A stretch of DNA of 64,000 nt. It comes from Arcobacter suis CECT 7833. Lineage in GTDB: Bacteria > Campylobacterota > Campylobacteria > Campylobacterales > Arcobacteraceae. The notes below the pieces were generated by a model. The model ran no database searches. It had not been told where the DNA came from and was given only the letters and a program-made list of their open reading frames with translations. Below, in pieces: positions 41,863-51,228 of this stretch (its first letter is position 1; every line of letters begins with the position of its first letter). The stretch spans positions 682,001 through 746,000 of the forward strand of contig NZ_CP032100.1 in NCBI RefSeq assembly GCF_003544815.1, read 5' to 3'. The position numbers and the translations under genes are program-made.

Positions 41863-42889
41863 ATTTCTCCCTTTTATAAGTTTTAATAAATTCTTTTATA
41901 ATTTCATCTTTTATATTATCAACTATTTTGTTTTCAAAAGCACTTAATAACATTTCATAAGCTTCATCTTTGCTAATTCCCCTTGATTGAAGATACAAAA
42001 GTTGCTCTTTATTTAATGTTCCAGTTGTTGTTCCATGAGAGGCTTCTAGTTCATCAATCAAAATTTCAAGATGAGGTTGCGCAATTATTGTGGCATCATC
42101 ACTTAATAAAATTGTATTACAGTTTTGAAAAGCCTTTGAAAAAAGCGCTGTTTCATTTACGATAGATTTCGCTTTAAACACCGCTTTTGAGCTATCTTTT
42201 AAACTATGTTTGTAGTTTATATTACTGTTTGAACTTTTTTCATTATGAATTGTTTTTATAAGATTTGAAGTTGTGGCTTCAGAAAAAAGCTTAACTAAAC
42301 CATTTAATTCATAATTTGTAAATTCACTATTTATTATATTTTCAAAACTATTTATTACAAATCCATTTCCATATTCAAAGTTTGAAATTTCCAAATTTGA
42401 ATTATTTTTTTGATTTACAGCAAGGGCAAAAATCATAGAATTTGAAGAATTTATATCCTGAATTTTTACATATTCAAGTGAAGCATTTTCTTCTAACTCT
42501 ATTTTTCTATTAACTGCATAAAAACTATTTTGGCAAGAGTTTACAAAAACTTCAACAATACTTGCTTTTATATCTTTTGCTACTTTTATTTTTAAAGAAT
42601 TTGTAAAAATTGTTTCATTCTCTTTTAGTTTATGAATCAAAAAAATAGGCTCGGCGATGTTTTTATTTATAGTTATTATTTTTTGTTTATTGTCCAAAGT
42701 TTTTGAAATATCAAATAAAACTGATTCATATTTTTCTTCATCAACAATAGTTTCTAAACCCATAATATCAAATTCATAGGTTTCAGCCTTTGTAAAATCA
42801 TAAGAAAAAAGAGAATCAAAATTTATTTTCAGAAATTCTTCATCACTTTTTTTAGGAAGGATTAAACCATCAATATTATTTATTTGCAT
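41855..42889 (-). CDS. sufD: Fe-S cluster assembly protein SufD
   Basis: SufD pairs with SufB in the SufBC2D scaffold. The 344-residue protein has the beta-helix core and the family C-terminal motif HGTTTGTLNKEQLLYLQSRG (histidine conserved), followed by helical region. The N-terminal part is poorly conserved, as usual. It overlaps sufC by 14 bases. Confidence 0.9.
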   Translation of the reverse strand: MQINNIDGLILPKKSDEEFLKINFDSLFSYDFTKAETYEFDIMGLETIVDEEKYESVLFDISKTLDNKQKIITINKNIAEPIFLIHKLKENETIFTNSLKIKVAKDIKASIVEVFVNSCQNSFYAVNRKIELEENASLEYVKIQDINSSNSMIFALAVNQKNNSNLEISNFEYGNGFVINSFENIINSEFTNYELNGLVKLFSEATTSNLIKTIHNEKSSNSNINYKHSLKDSSKAVFKAKSIVNETALFSKAFQNCNTILLSDDATIIAQPHLEILIDELEASHGTTTGTLNKEQLLYLQSRGISKDEAYEMLLSAFENKIVDNIKDEIIKEFIKTYKREKYV

Positions 42890-43646
42890 CTTTAATTCCT
42901 ATTGCTTCATAACCTTTTTCATCAAGTTCTAAAGCCAAGCTATAATCTCCCGTTTTTACAATTTTCCCATCATTTAAAATATGTACAAAATCAGGTTTGA
43001 TTAACTCTAAAAGTCTATCATAGTGAGTAATCATCAAAATTGATTTTTCCCCATCAAGCATTGAGTTTATAACATTTGCAACGGTTTTTATTGCATCAAC
43101 ATCAAGTCCAGAATCTATCTCATCAAGCATTATTAAATCAGGTTGAAGCATTAAAAGTTGAATTAGTTCATTTCTTTTTTTCTCACCACCACTAAATCCA
43201 TCATTTAAATCTCTTTGTAGAAGTTTTCTATCGATGTTGAATTTCCCTGTTTCTTCTTTTACAAGTTTTAAAAACTCCATTGCATCAATTTCTGGTAAAC
43301 CTGCATATGTTCTTTTTGCATTCATAGCAGTTTTTAAAAAGTAGCTATTATTTACCCCTGCTACTTCAATTGGAGATTGAAAACTCATAAAAATTCCCTC
43401 GTTTGCTCTAGTTGATACATCCATTTCAAGTAAATCTTTATTTTTATAAGTGATTTTTCCATTTGTTACTACACAGTCATAATGGGCGCTTAAAGTTTTT
43501 ACTAAAGTTGACTTTCCAGCTCCATTTGTTCCCATAAGTACATGAATTTCACCTTCTTTTATCTCTAAATCTAAACCTTTTAAAATCTCTTTATCATTTA
43601 TATTTACTTTTAAATCTTCTATTTTTAATATTGTATTTTTTCCCAT
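42876..43646 (-). CDS. sufC: Fe-S cluster assembly ATPase SufC
   Basis: ABC-type ATPase of the SufBC2D complex. 256 residues with Walker A GTNGAGKST (39-47), signature GFSGGEKKRNE, Walker B LIMLDEIDSGLD and switch histidine in MITHYDRLL. The sequence SGGEKKR is characteristic of SufC. Three bases after sufB. Confidence 0.96.
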   Translation of the reverse strand: MGKNTILKIEDLKVNINDKEILKGLDLEIKEGEIHVLMGTNGAGKSTLVKTLSAHYDCVVTNGKITYKNKDLLEMDVSTRANEGIFMSFQSPIEVAGVNNSYFLKTAMNAKRTYAGLPEIDAMEFLKLVKEETGKFNIDRKLLQRDLNDGFSGGEKKRNELIQLLMLQPDLIMLDEIDSGLDVDAIKTVANVINSMLDGEKSILMITHYDRLLELIKPDFVHILNDGKIVKTGDYSLALELDEKGYEAIGIKDANK

Positions 43647-43649
43647 GAT

Positions 43650-45098
43650 TTAACCCACACTTCCTTCTAATGATATATTTAATAACTCTTTTGCTTCTGC
43701 TGCAAACTCCATTGGTAACTCTTTTAGAACCTCTTTACAAAAACCATTTACAATCATAGCTATTGCATTTTCTTCGCTAATTCCCCTTTGAGAAATATAA
43801 AAAAGTTGTTCATCTGAAATTTTTGAAGTTGTTGCTTCATGTTCTATATTTGCACTTGAATTTTTGATTTCATGGTATGGATAAGTATTTGCATGGCATT
43901 TATTTCCAATTAAAAGTGAATCACACTCTGAAATATTTCTAGCATTTGAAGCGTTTTTCCCAACTCTAACTAGTCCTCTATATGCATTTTTCCCATGCAT
44001 TGCAGAAATCCCTTTTGAGATAATAGTTGATTTAGTGTTTTTTCCTAAATGAACCATTTTTGTTCCAGTATCTGCTTGTTGTGATTTTGAAGCAATGGCT
44101 ACTGAATAAAACTCTCCCACACTGTTATCACCTTGCAAAATACATGAGGGATATTTCCAAGTGATGGCACTTCCTGTTTCCACTTGTGTCCAAGAGATTT
44201 TAGAATTATCACCTTTACAAATTCCTCTTTTTGTTACAAAGTTTAAAATTCCACCTTTTCCATTATCATCACCTGGAAACCAGTTTTGAATGGTTGAATA
44301 TTTTATTTGAGCATCTTTTTGGGCAACTAACTCAACAACAGCTGCATGAAGTTGTCGCTCATCTCTTGTTGGAGCTGAACATCCTTCATTATATGAAACA
44401 TAACTTCCTTCATCACAAATAATCAAAGTTCTCTCAAACTGTCCAGTATTTAAAGCATTTATTCTAAAATAAGTTGAAAGTTCCATAGGACAGCGGGTAT
44501 TTGGCGGAATATAAACAAAACTTCCATCAGTGAAAACTGCACTGTTTAAACAAGCAAAATAGTTATCAACAGCTGGAACAACTGATGCTAAATATTCTTG
44601 TACAAGTTCTGGATGTTTGTGAGCTGCTTCACTAATTGAGCAAAATATGATTCCTAGTTTTTCAAGTTCATCTTGATAAGTTGTTTTTACTGAAACAGAG
44701 TCAAAAACAGCATCAACCGCAACTCCTTTTACCCCTGCAAGTAATTTTTGCTCTTCAAGGGGAATCCCTAATTTTTCGTAAGTTTTTAAGATTTCTGGGT
44801 CAAGTTCATCTAGTGAATTCAAAGCTTTTTTTGGAGCTGAATAATATGCTATATCTTGATAATCTATTTTTGGATAATCCAAATGCGCCCAGTTTGGCTC
44901 TTCCATCTTTAGCCATTTTTTATAAGCTTTTAGTCTAAAATCAAGCAACCATTGAGGTTCATCTTTTTTAGCACTTATTGCTTTTATTACATCTTCATTT
45001 AAACCTTTTTCAAAAGTATCACTTTGTACAAGTGTTTCAAAGCCTAATTTATAATCTTTATTAATAATATCTTCTAACTGTTTATTATCACTCATCAT
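43650..45098 (-). CDS. sufB: Fe-S cluster assembly scaffold SufB
   Basis: Main scaffold on which clusters form. The 482-residue protein has the conserved [34 protein letters not shown]-like ([10 protein letters not shown]) and C-terminal [21 protein letters not shown] segments. It heads the sufBCDSE-DUF59 operon, divergent from nifS across a 338-base region with three matching palindromes. Confidence 0.96.
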   Translation of the reverse strand: MMSDNKQLEDIINKDYKLGFETLVQSDTFEKGLNEDVIKAISAKKDEPQWLLDFRLKAYKKWLKMEEPNWAHLDYPKIDYQDIAYYSAPKKALNSLDELDPEILKTYEKLGIPLEEQKLLAGVKGVAVDAVFDSVSVKTTYQDELEKLGIIFCSISEAAHKHPELVQEYLASVVPAVDNYFACLNSAVFTDGSFVYIPPNTRCPMELSTYFRINALNTGQFERTLIICDEGSYVSYNEGCSAPTRDERQLHAAVVELVAQKDAQIKYSTIQNWFPGDDNGKGGILNFVTKRGICKGDNSKISWTQVETGSAITWKYPSCILQGDNSVGEFYSVAIASKSQQADTGTKMVHLGKNTKSTIISKGISAMHGKNAYRGLVRVGKNASNARNISECDSLLIGNKCHANTYPYHEIKNSSANIEHEATTSKISDEQLFYISQRGISEENAIAMIVNGFCKEVLKELPMEFAAEAKELLNISLEGSVG

Positions 45099-45121
45099 GA
45101 ACTCCAGTATTTTTTAATAAT

Positions 45122-45148
45122 CAAATAGGATAAAATATATCTTATTTG
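45122..45148. promoter_or_regulatory. Suf/nif palindrome 1 (sufB-proximal)
   Basis: Half-sites CAAATAGGATA and TATCTTATTTG are inverted repeats with one mismatch, separated by five bases. It lies 24 bases before the sufB start codon, in position to block or steer RNA polymerase. The regulator is unknown. Confidence 0.55.
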
Positions 45149-45261
45149 CAATTTTATCATAATGTCTTTAAAAAGTATAACTAAAAATATGAAAAAAGAA
45201 CTACGATTACAAACAAAATAGAGTTCTTTATCAAAGTTTAAATATAATACCATTTCAAAAA

Positions 45262-45288
45262 AAGATAGGATGAATATATTTAAATTTG
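45262..45288. promoter_or_regulatory. Suf/nif palindrome 2 (central, weak)
   Basis: Left half AAGATAGGATG matches the palindrome 1 half-site at 8 of 11; the right half ATTTAAATTTG matches only in its last bases. Same 11-5-11 geometry. Weak on its own. Confidence 0.3.
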
Positions 45289-45321
45289 TTAATTTTTTAA
45301 ATATAAAATAATATCCTACTT

Positions 45322-45348
45322 TAATTAAGACAAAATTTATCCTATTTG
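45322..45348. promoter_or_regulatory. Suf/nif palindrome 3 (nifS-proximal)
   Basis: Right half TATCCTATTTG is the exact complement of the palindrome 1 left half; left half TAATTAAGACA matches at 8 of 11. Same 11-5-11 spacing, 88 bases before the nifS ATG. Confidence 0.5.
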
Positions 45349-45409
45349 CATTAGAATACGAAAATGTTTTAGAAAATGCTAGTATTTTTTAGGAATACTT
45401 TTTGCATAG

Positions 45410-46633
<1,224 letters not shown>

Positions 46634-46660
46634 TAAAAATAGAATAAAAAGGAAAATACG

Positions 46661-47641
46661 ATGGCAAAAAATAATTTAATTAGCGGATCAATTTGGGATG
46701 AGTACTCAAATCAAGTTGTAAATAGAATGAACAATCCAAAACACCAAGGTGAAATCACAGAAGAAAGAGCAGCTGAATTAGGAGCAAAACTAATCGTTGC
46801 GGACTTTGGAGCTGAATCATGTGGTGATGCTGTAAGACTTTATTGGGCAGTTGAAGAGTCAACTGATAAAATCTTAGAATCAAAATTTAAATCTTTTGGT
46901 TGTGGTACTGCAATCGCATCTTCAGATGTTATGGCTGAACTTTGTATTGGAAAAACAGTTGATGAAGCTGTAAAAATTACAAATATTGATGTTGAATTTG
47001 CTTTAAGAGATAATGCAGATACACCAGCAGTTCCACCTCAAAAAATGCATTGTTCAGTTATGGCTTATGATGTTATCAAAAAAGCAGCGGCTGATTATAA
47101 AGGTGTTGATATGGAATCTTTTGAACAAGAACAAATTGTTTGTGAATGTGCAAGGGTTTCATTAGCAACTTTAAAAGATGTAATTAAAATCAACAAATTA
47201 ACAACAATCGAACAAATTACAGATTATACAAAAGCAGGTGCATTTTGTAAATCATGTATTAAACCAGGTGGACATGAAGCAAAAGATATTTATTTAGTAG
47301 ATATTTTAGCAGACATGTTAGCTGAAAGAGAACAAGAAAAACTAAAAACAGCAGCAGATGCAAGTGCAGCTGGTGAATTAACATTTGATAAAATGACATT
47401 AGTTCAAAGAATTAAAGCTATTGATTCTATTTTAGATTCAGATATCAGACCAATGTTAGTTATGGATGGTGGAAATATGGAAATTATTGATATTAAAGAA
47501 AATTTACCACATTATGATTTATACATCAGATATTTAGGTTCTTGTTCTGGATGTTCGTCTGGAAGTACAGGAACTTTATTTGCAATCGAGTCTGTATTAC
47601 AACAAAAAATTGATGAAAACTTAAGAGTTTTACCAATTTAA
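46661..47641 (+). CDS. nifU: Fe-S cluster scaffold NifU (three-domain)
   Basis: A 326-residue modular scaffold. IscU-like domain (cysteines C54, C81, C131), central [2Fe-2S] BFD-like domain (C161, C163, C196, C199), and C-terminal Nfu domain with CSGC (C295, C298). All cluster ligands are present. Co-transcribed with nifS; a strong terminator follows. Confidence 0.96.
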   Translation: MAKNNLISGSIWDEYSNQVVNRMNNPKHQGEITEERAAELGAKLIVADFGAESCGDAVRLYWAVEESTDKILESKFKSFGCGTAIASSDVMAELCIGKTVDEAVKITNIDVEFALRDNADTPAVPPQKMHCSVMAYDVIKKAAADYKGVDMESFEQEQIVCECARVSLATLKDVIKINKLTTIEQITDYTKAGAFCKSCIKPGGHEAKDIYLVDILADMLAEREQEKLKTAADASAAGELTFDKMTLVQRIKAIDSILDSDIRPMLVMDGGNMEIIDIKENLPHYDLYIRYLGSCSGCSSGSTGTLFAIESVLQQKIDENLRVLPI

Positions 47642-47665
47642 TTATTTAGATTTTTAGGTTTTTTT

Positions 47666-47700
47666 AAAGGGATTTGCTTTTTGGCAACTCCCTTTTTTTT
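47666..47700 (+). terminator. Rho-independent terminator of nifSU
   Basis: Two-part stem AAAGGGA-TTGC / GCAA-TCCCTTT with small bulges, loop of about six bases, and a long T run. Confidence 0.85.
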
Positions 47701-47788
47701 GTTTTAAATTCTTCACTAAATTTCTTTTACTATTTTGATATGTTAGAATCTAGTATATTTATAAATTATTTTTTAAGGTTTTATTTTT

Positions 47789-48118
47789 ATGTCTATGTTT
47801 CAAAAATCAATAATAAACAGTATCAAACAAGATGAGAGTTTAGTAGCACTTAGCTGGGCAAAGTTTCAAGAGTTTTATATCAAAACTGCAAAAGAATATA
47901 CAAAATCAAAAAAAATAAAATTCGCCGACAAACTAGAAGAAAGAAATTTCAAAAATGACTGGAAAGCCCTCTTTGAAAATGACAAAAAAGAAGTTTCAAA
48001 AATCCAAAATCAAATCAATAAAACAGATAAAGAAATCGACCAAATGGTTTATAAACTCTATGATTTAACAAAAGATGAGATTAAAATTGTAGAAGGGAAA
48101 GATATAAATGAAATATGA
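47789..48118 (+). pseudogene. Internally deleted remnant of a Type IIG (Eco57I-like) restriction enzyme
   Basis: A 109-residue frame. Its first ~33 residues (MSMFQKSIINSI..., LSWAKFQEFY) resemble the N-terminal start of large Eco57I/Type IIG restriction-methyltransferases, and its end (QNQINKTDKEIDQMVYKLYD, then LTKDEIKIVEG) closely resembles their C-terminus. The ~1,000 central residues, including nuclease and methylase domains, are absent. It reads as one frame, so an internal deletion joined the two ends. It might still be translated. Family resemblance is from memory. Confidence 0.6.
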
Positions 48119-48881
48119 AAATAGTTATGTTGCATTTTTAGATGTTTTAGGTTTTAAAAAATTAGTTTTTAGTAAATCAAAAGAAGATAAGAAAAAAATA
48201 GAAAGTTATTTTGAAATAGTAAAAAGTGAAATTTCAAGTCTTAAAACTGTTGATGCAAAACAAGATATTAATTATATTGTAATTAGTGATTCCATTATTA
48301 TTTCGATTGAACAAAGTCAAGATGAAACTCAAAAGATAGAAAATCTTCGTCAATTATGTATAGCAGTAGGAAAAATACAGTGTAAATTAGCTTTGCATAA
48401 TATTTGGTTAAGAGGTGCAATATCAAGTGGAGAAACATATATTGACTCAGAGGAAAAACAAATAGTAGGTGCAGGTTACATTAATGCTTATTTATTAGAA
48501 GCAAATCATGCAATTGTACCAAGAGTTATTATAGACAATAAAATTATCTATGAACTGAAACTTGATTCTAGTGATGTTTTAATTAACAAACTGAATAGAA
48601 CTAAACATCAATATCTTTTTCAATGGAATTGGTATGGTAATCATATGATTAAAATAGAAAAAGATATTCCACTTTTTATAAATTATTTTCATAATATTGG
48701 AAATGATGATTTACTGATGGTTATGAATAATATTCAAGAAAATATATACTCTGATGTTACATTATATAAAAAGTTTAAATGGGTTTCTGATTATTTGATT
48801 TCATATTTGTATCACAAAGAAAAACAACTTGGTAGTTCTATGGCATATCATGAGTATATTAGATTACTTGAAACATTATAA
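48108..48881 (+). CDS. Class III nucleotide-cyclase-like protein, unknown function
   Basis: A 257-residue protein whose first ~145 residues follow the class III cyclase fold: AFLDVLGFKKLV with metal-type D12, ISDSIIIS with second aspartate D61, LRGAISSGE, and GAGYINAYLLEAN followed by PRVIID. The position of the transition-state arginine after the N is leucine, so adenylate cyclase activity is doubtful. The C-terminal ~110 residues are helical and unrecognised. Its ATG overlaps the preceding gene by 11 bases, so it is translationally coupled to the restriction remnant. Related cyclases act in Pycsar phage defence, but no effector gene is seen here. Confidence 0.55.
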   Translation: MKYENSYVAFLDVLGFKKLVFSKSKEDKKKIESYFEIVKSEISSLKTVDAKQDINYIVISDSIIISIEQSQDETQKIENLRQLCIAVGKIQCKLALHNIWLRGAISSGETYIDSEEKQIVGAGYINAYLLEANHAIVPRVIIDNKIIYELKLDSSDVLINKLNRTKHQYLFQWNWYGNHMIKIEKDIPLFINYFHNIGNDDLLMVMNNIQENIYSDVTLYKKFKWVSDYLISYLYHKEKQLGSSMAYHEYIRLLETL

Positions 48882-48932
48882 GGGAAAAGAGGGTAGACAT
48901 CTTTCAATCGTTCCTGAATAAAGGGGACAGGC

Positions 48933-48956
48933 AACTTTTTTCCTTTTTTCCTTCTC
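48933..48956 (+). repeat. Transposase-associated-type short sequence
   Basis: A locally GC-rich patch reading AAAGGGGACAGGCAACTTTT, unlike its AT-rich surroundings. Similar GGGGACAGGCA...TTTT strings are often found near REP-associated tyrosine transposases. No transposase is present. Recognition is from memory, low certainty. Confidence 0.3.
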
Positions 48957-48982
48957 TATTCTTTGACTAAAACAAATTTCAA

Positions 48983-49032
48983 TTTCCTAAAAAACATAGA
49001 AACACAAAACTTGTTTCTTACTAAATAAAACT
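48983..49032. repeat. Direct repeat, left copy
   Basis: A 29-base block (TTTCCTAAAAAACATAGAAA...) plus AAATAAAACT, separated by an 11-base insert. The first block matches the copy at 49983-50011 in 27 of 29 positions. It lies just before the broken RhuM gene. Confidence 0.8.
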
Positions 49033-49116
49033 ATCAAAAAATAACAAATTATAATATTTTTATTATTAATCAAAAAAGTTTATATAATCTTTTATATAAA
49101 TTCAAAAGGATATAAG

Positions 49117-49970
49117 ATGGAAGAAAATAAATCAAATATCATAGTTTACAATGACGGATAATTGGAATTAAATGTTTCTATTGAAAATGAAACAGTGTTG
49201 CTTAATAGAAATCAAATAGCTGAACTTTTTGTAGAGATATAAAAACTATTGGAAAGCATATTGCTAATATTTTTAGTGATGAAGAATTAGAAAAAATTGC
49301 AGTTGTCGCAAATTTTGCGACAACTGCAATAGATGGAAAAACATATAATGTTGAATACTATAATTTAGATGTAATTATCTCCATTGGGTATAGAGCTAAA
49401 TCTCCAAAAGGTGTAAAATTCAGACAATAGGCGACATCAGTTCTAAAAAATTATATCCAAAATAGCTATCTTATAAATGTAGATAAAATCACAAACCAAA
49501 GATTTAAAGAATTAGAAAATGATATTTCAATTCTAAAATCAAAAGTAGAAAATATTTCAAATTCCCTTGAAGATAAAACTTTACAACCAAAACAAGGAAT
49601 ATTTTATGATGGGCAAATCTTTGATGTGTATGTTTTTATAAATGATTTACTAAAGACGGCACTAGATGAAATAATACTAATCGATAACTATATAGATGAA
49701 TCAACTTTTACTCTTTTTAGTAAATATCCAAATATTAAAATTAAAATCTACACAAAAATCATTACAAAACAATTAAAATTAGATTTTGTAAAATATCAAA
49801 CTCAATACAAAAATATAGAGTTATTTGAGTTCAAAAATTCTCACGATAGATTTTTAATAATTGATGAAAAAGAAGTTTATCATCTAGGCGCAAGTCTAAA
49901 AAATTTAGCTAAAAAATGGTTTTCATTTTCGAAGTTTGAAATGGAAAATTTTGATATTTTGAAAAACTAA
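49117..49970 (+). pseudogene. Broken RhuM/ORF6N-type gene with PLD-like C-terminus
   Basis: The frame starting ATG 49117 encodes a RhuM-like DNA-binding protein but is broken three times: TAA at 49159-49161; loss of one base near 49231, within the segment that should read LFGRDIKTIGKH; and TAG at 49428-49430, where FRQW is expected. Between these, KTYNVEYYNLDVIISIGYR is a clear RhuM signature. After 49430 the frame stays open to 49970, giving a coiled coil and then a domain (ILIDNYIDESTFTLF..., SHDRFLIIDEKEVYHLGAS) like the phospholipase-D-type tail of ORF6N proteins. Non-functional as a full-length protein. Confidence 0.85.
49296..49330. repeat. Perfect 35-base inverted repeat inside the RhuM pseudogene
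   Basis: Arms ATTGCAGTTGTCGCAA and TTGCGACAACTGCAAT are exact reverse complements (16 bases) with a 3-base centre. It encodes the conserved RhuM stretch VVANFATTA, so protein constraint alone may produce part of the symmetry, but a perfect 16-base arm is striking. Confidence 0.9.
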
Positions 49971-49982
49971 AAGAAGTTTAAG

Positions 49983-50021
49983 TTTCCTAAAAAATATAGG
50001 AACACAAAACTAAATAAAACT
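49983..50021. repeat. Direct repeat, right copy
   Basis: Block TTTCCTAAAAAATATAGGAA... followed directly by AAATAAAACT, matching the left copy but without its 11-base insert. The two copies start exactly 1,000 bases apart and flank the RhuM relic. This copy also contains the short palindrome TTCCTA...TAGGAA. Confidence 0.8.
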
Positions 50022-50091
50022 TAAATTACAAATAAAGCATTTAAAAAGTCAATATAGTTTATTATAGAGTATTCTGAATAAGGAGATACAA

Positions 50092-50724
50092 ATGTTTGCC
50101 ATATACAATAAAGGAAGTGTAGGATTTAGAAGTACAGCTGATAATTTGTATAGTCTAAATAATATTGAAAATATTCAAGCAAGTAGACTAAAACCTGATG
50201 AAGGAACAATACAAAATTTTGACAATCTTTTAAATAAAGAAGAAAAAGAAACAAATAAAAATGCTTTAAATGCTTATAAAAAGATGGCAAATATTGATAC
50301 TTCTGAAATAGTTTATCAAGTTAAAGATATTATGACAAAGGATTGTATTTATATTGATGAAAAATCTACAATTCAAGATGCTTATAATGTTTTACGAGAG
50401 TTTAAAATTGGTTTAATACCTGTTGTTTCATTTGGAAAAAAAATAATTGGAACAATTGATAAAAAAATAATTCTAAATCTTTTAATGGATGATTTAGAAA
50501 ATACAAAAAATGTTTTAGAAAGAAGAATTGAAGATATATATTTACCTCAAATTATTACTTCTAATCCCTTAACTGATATTAGAAGAGTTGCTAAAGTAAT
50601 GATAGATTTTAAATTACATGCTATTCCAATTGTCGATGAAAATGATATTTTGATAGGAATTGTTTCGAAAACTGATATTATAAAAGCTGTTTCTCATATT
50701 CCTCAATTTCAACTTTGGTCTTGA
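50092..50724 (+). CDS. CBS-domain pair protein
   Basis: A 210-residue cytoplasmic protein with an N-terminal ~75-residue region I do not recognise (MFAIYNKGSVGFRSTADNLY, the opening also seen in flagellar/structural-type small proteins) and two CBS domains: VKDIMTKDCIYIDEKSTIQD... and IEDIYLPQIITSNPLTDIRR.... CBS pairs bind adenine nucleotides and sense energy status. It lies just after the accessory island, and its stop overlaps an FNR box serving the next operon. Confidence 0.82.
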   Translation: MFAIYNKGSVGFRSTADNLYSLNNIENIQASRLKPDEGTIQNFDNLLNKEEKETNKNALNAYKKMANIDTSEIVYQVKDIMTKDCIYIDEKSTIQDAYNVLREFKIGLIPVVSFGKKIIGTIDKKIILNLLMDDLENTKNVLERRIEDIYLPQIITSNPLTDIRRVAKVMIDFKLHAIPIVDENDILIGIVSKTDIIKAVSHIPQFQLWS

Positions 50725-50734
50725 TTGTTATCAA
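50721..50734. promoter_or_regulatory. Perfect FNR-type binding site
   Basis: TTGAT-TGTT-ATCAA, exact match to the FNR consensus TTGAT-N4-ATCAA. Its centre (50727.5) is 41.5 bases before a start site expected seven bases after the TATAAT at 50757-50762, the classical class II activator position. It overlaps the CBS gene stop codon. Confidence 0.75.
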
Positions 50735-50756
50735 TTAAAAATATTTTTCTTTTACC

Positions 50757-50762
50757 TATAAT
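50757..50762 (+). promoter_or_regulatory. Hemerythrin operon -10 element
   Basis: Consensus TATAAT, 29 bases before the hemerythrin ATG and correctly spaced from the FNR box. Confidence 0.7.
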
Positions 50763-50791
50763 ACAAAAAATATATTATTAAGGTAAATACC

Positions 50792-51226
50792 ATGAATACA
50801 ATTTCATCTTTTTTGACAAGTGACCACAGAGCTTGTGACAATGAGTTTGCAAATTTAGAAAATACAGTTGCTTCTCAAGATTGGGAAGAATCAAAAACTC
50901 AATTTGACAAATTCTCTGCTGATTTATTGCACCATTTTGATATGGAAGAAAAAGTAATGTTTCCAGTTTTTGAAGAAGTTACAGGAATGAGTCAAGGACC
51001 TACAATGGTTATGAGAATGGAACATTCACAAATGAGAAATATCTTAGATGATTTAAAAACTGATATAGAAAAAAAAGATAAAAATCATTTTTTTGGTGTT
51101 AGCGAAAGTCTTATGATGTTGATGCAACAACACAATATGAAAGAAGAACAAATGCTTTATGCTATGGCTGATATGCATTTAGGTTCATTGGTTTCAAAAG
51201 TTATTGAAGATATGAAAGCCTTATAA
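50792..51226 (+). CDS. Hemerythrin domain-containing protein
   Basis: A 144-residue four-helix di-iron protein. Ligand-type residues appear in order: SDHRACDNEF, LLHHFDMEEKVMFPVFEE, MRMEHSQMR and QQHNMKEEQMLY. Such proteins bind O2 or NO or repair iron centres. A perfect FNR box upstream indicates induction under low oxygen or nitrosative conditions, and the next gene, two bases downstream, encodes an oxidase-like membrane protein. Confidence 0.9.
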   Translation: MNTISSFLTSDHRACDNEFANLENTVASQDWEESKTQFDKFSADLLHHFDMEEKVMFPVFEEVTGMSQGPTMVMRMEHSQMRNILDDLKTDIEKKDKNHFFGVSESLMMLMQQHNMKEEQMLYAMADMHLGSLVSKVIEDMKAL

Positions 51227-51228
51227 AA

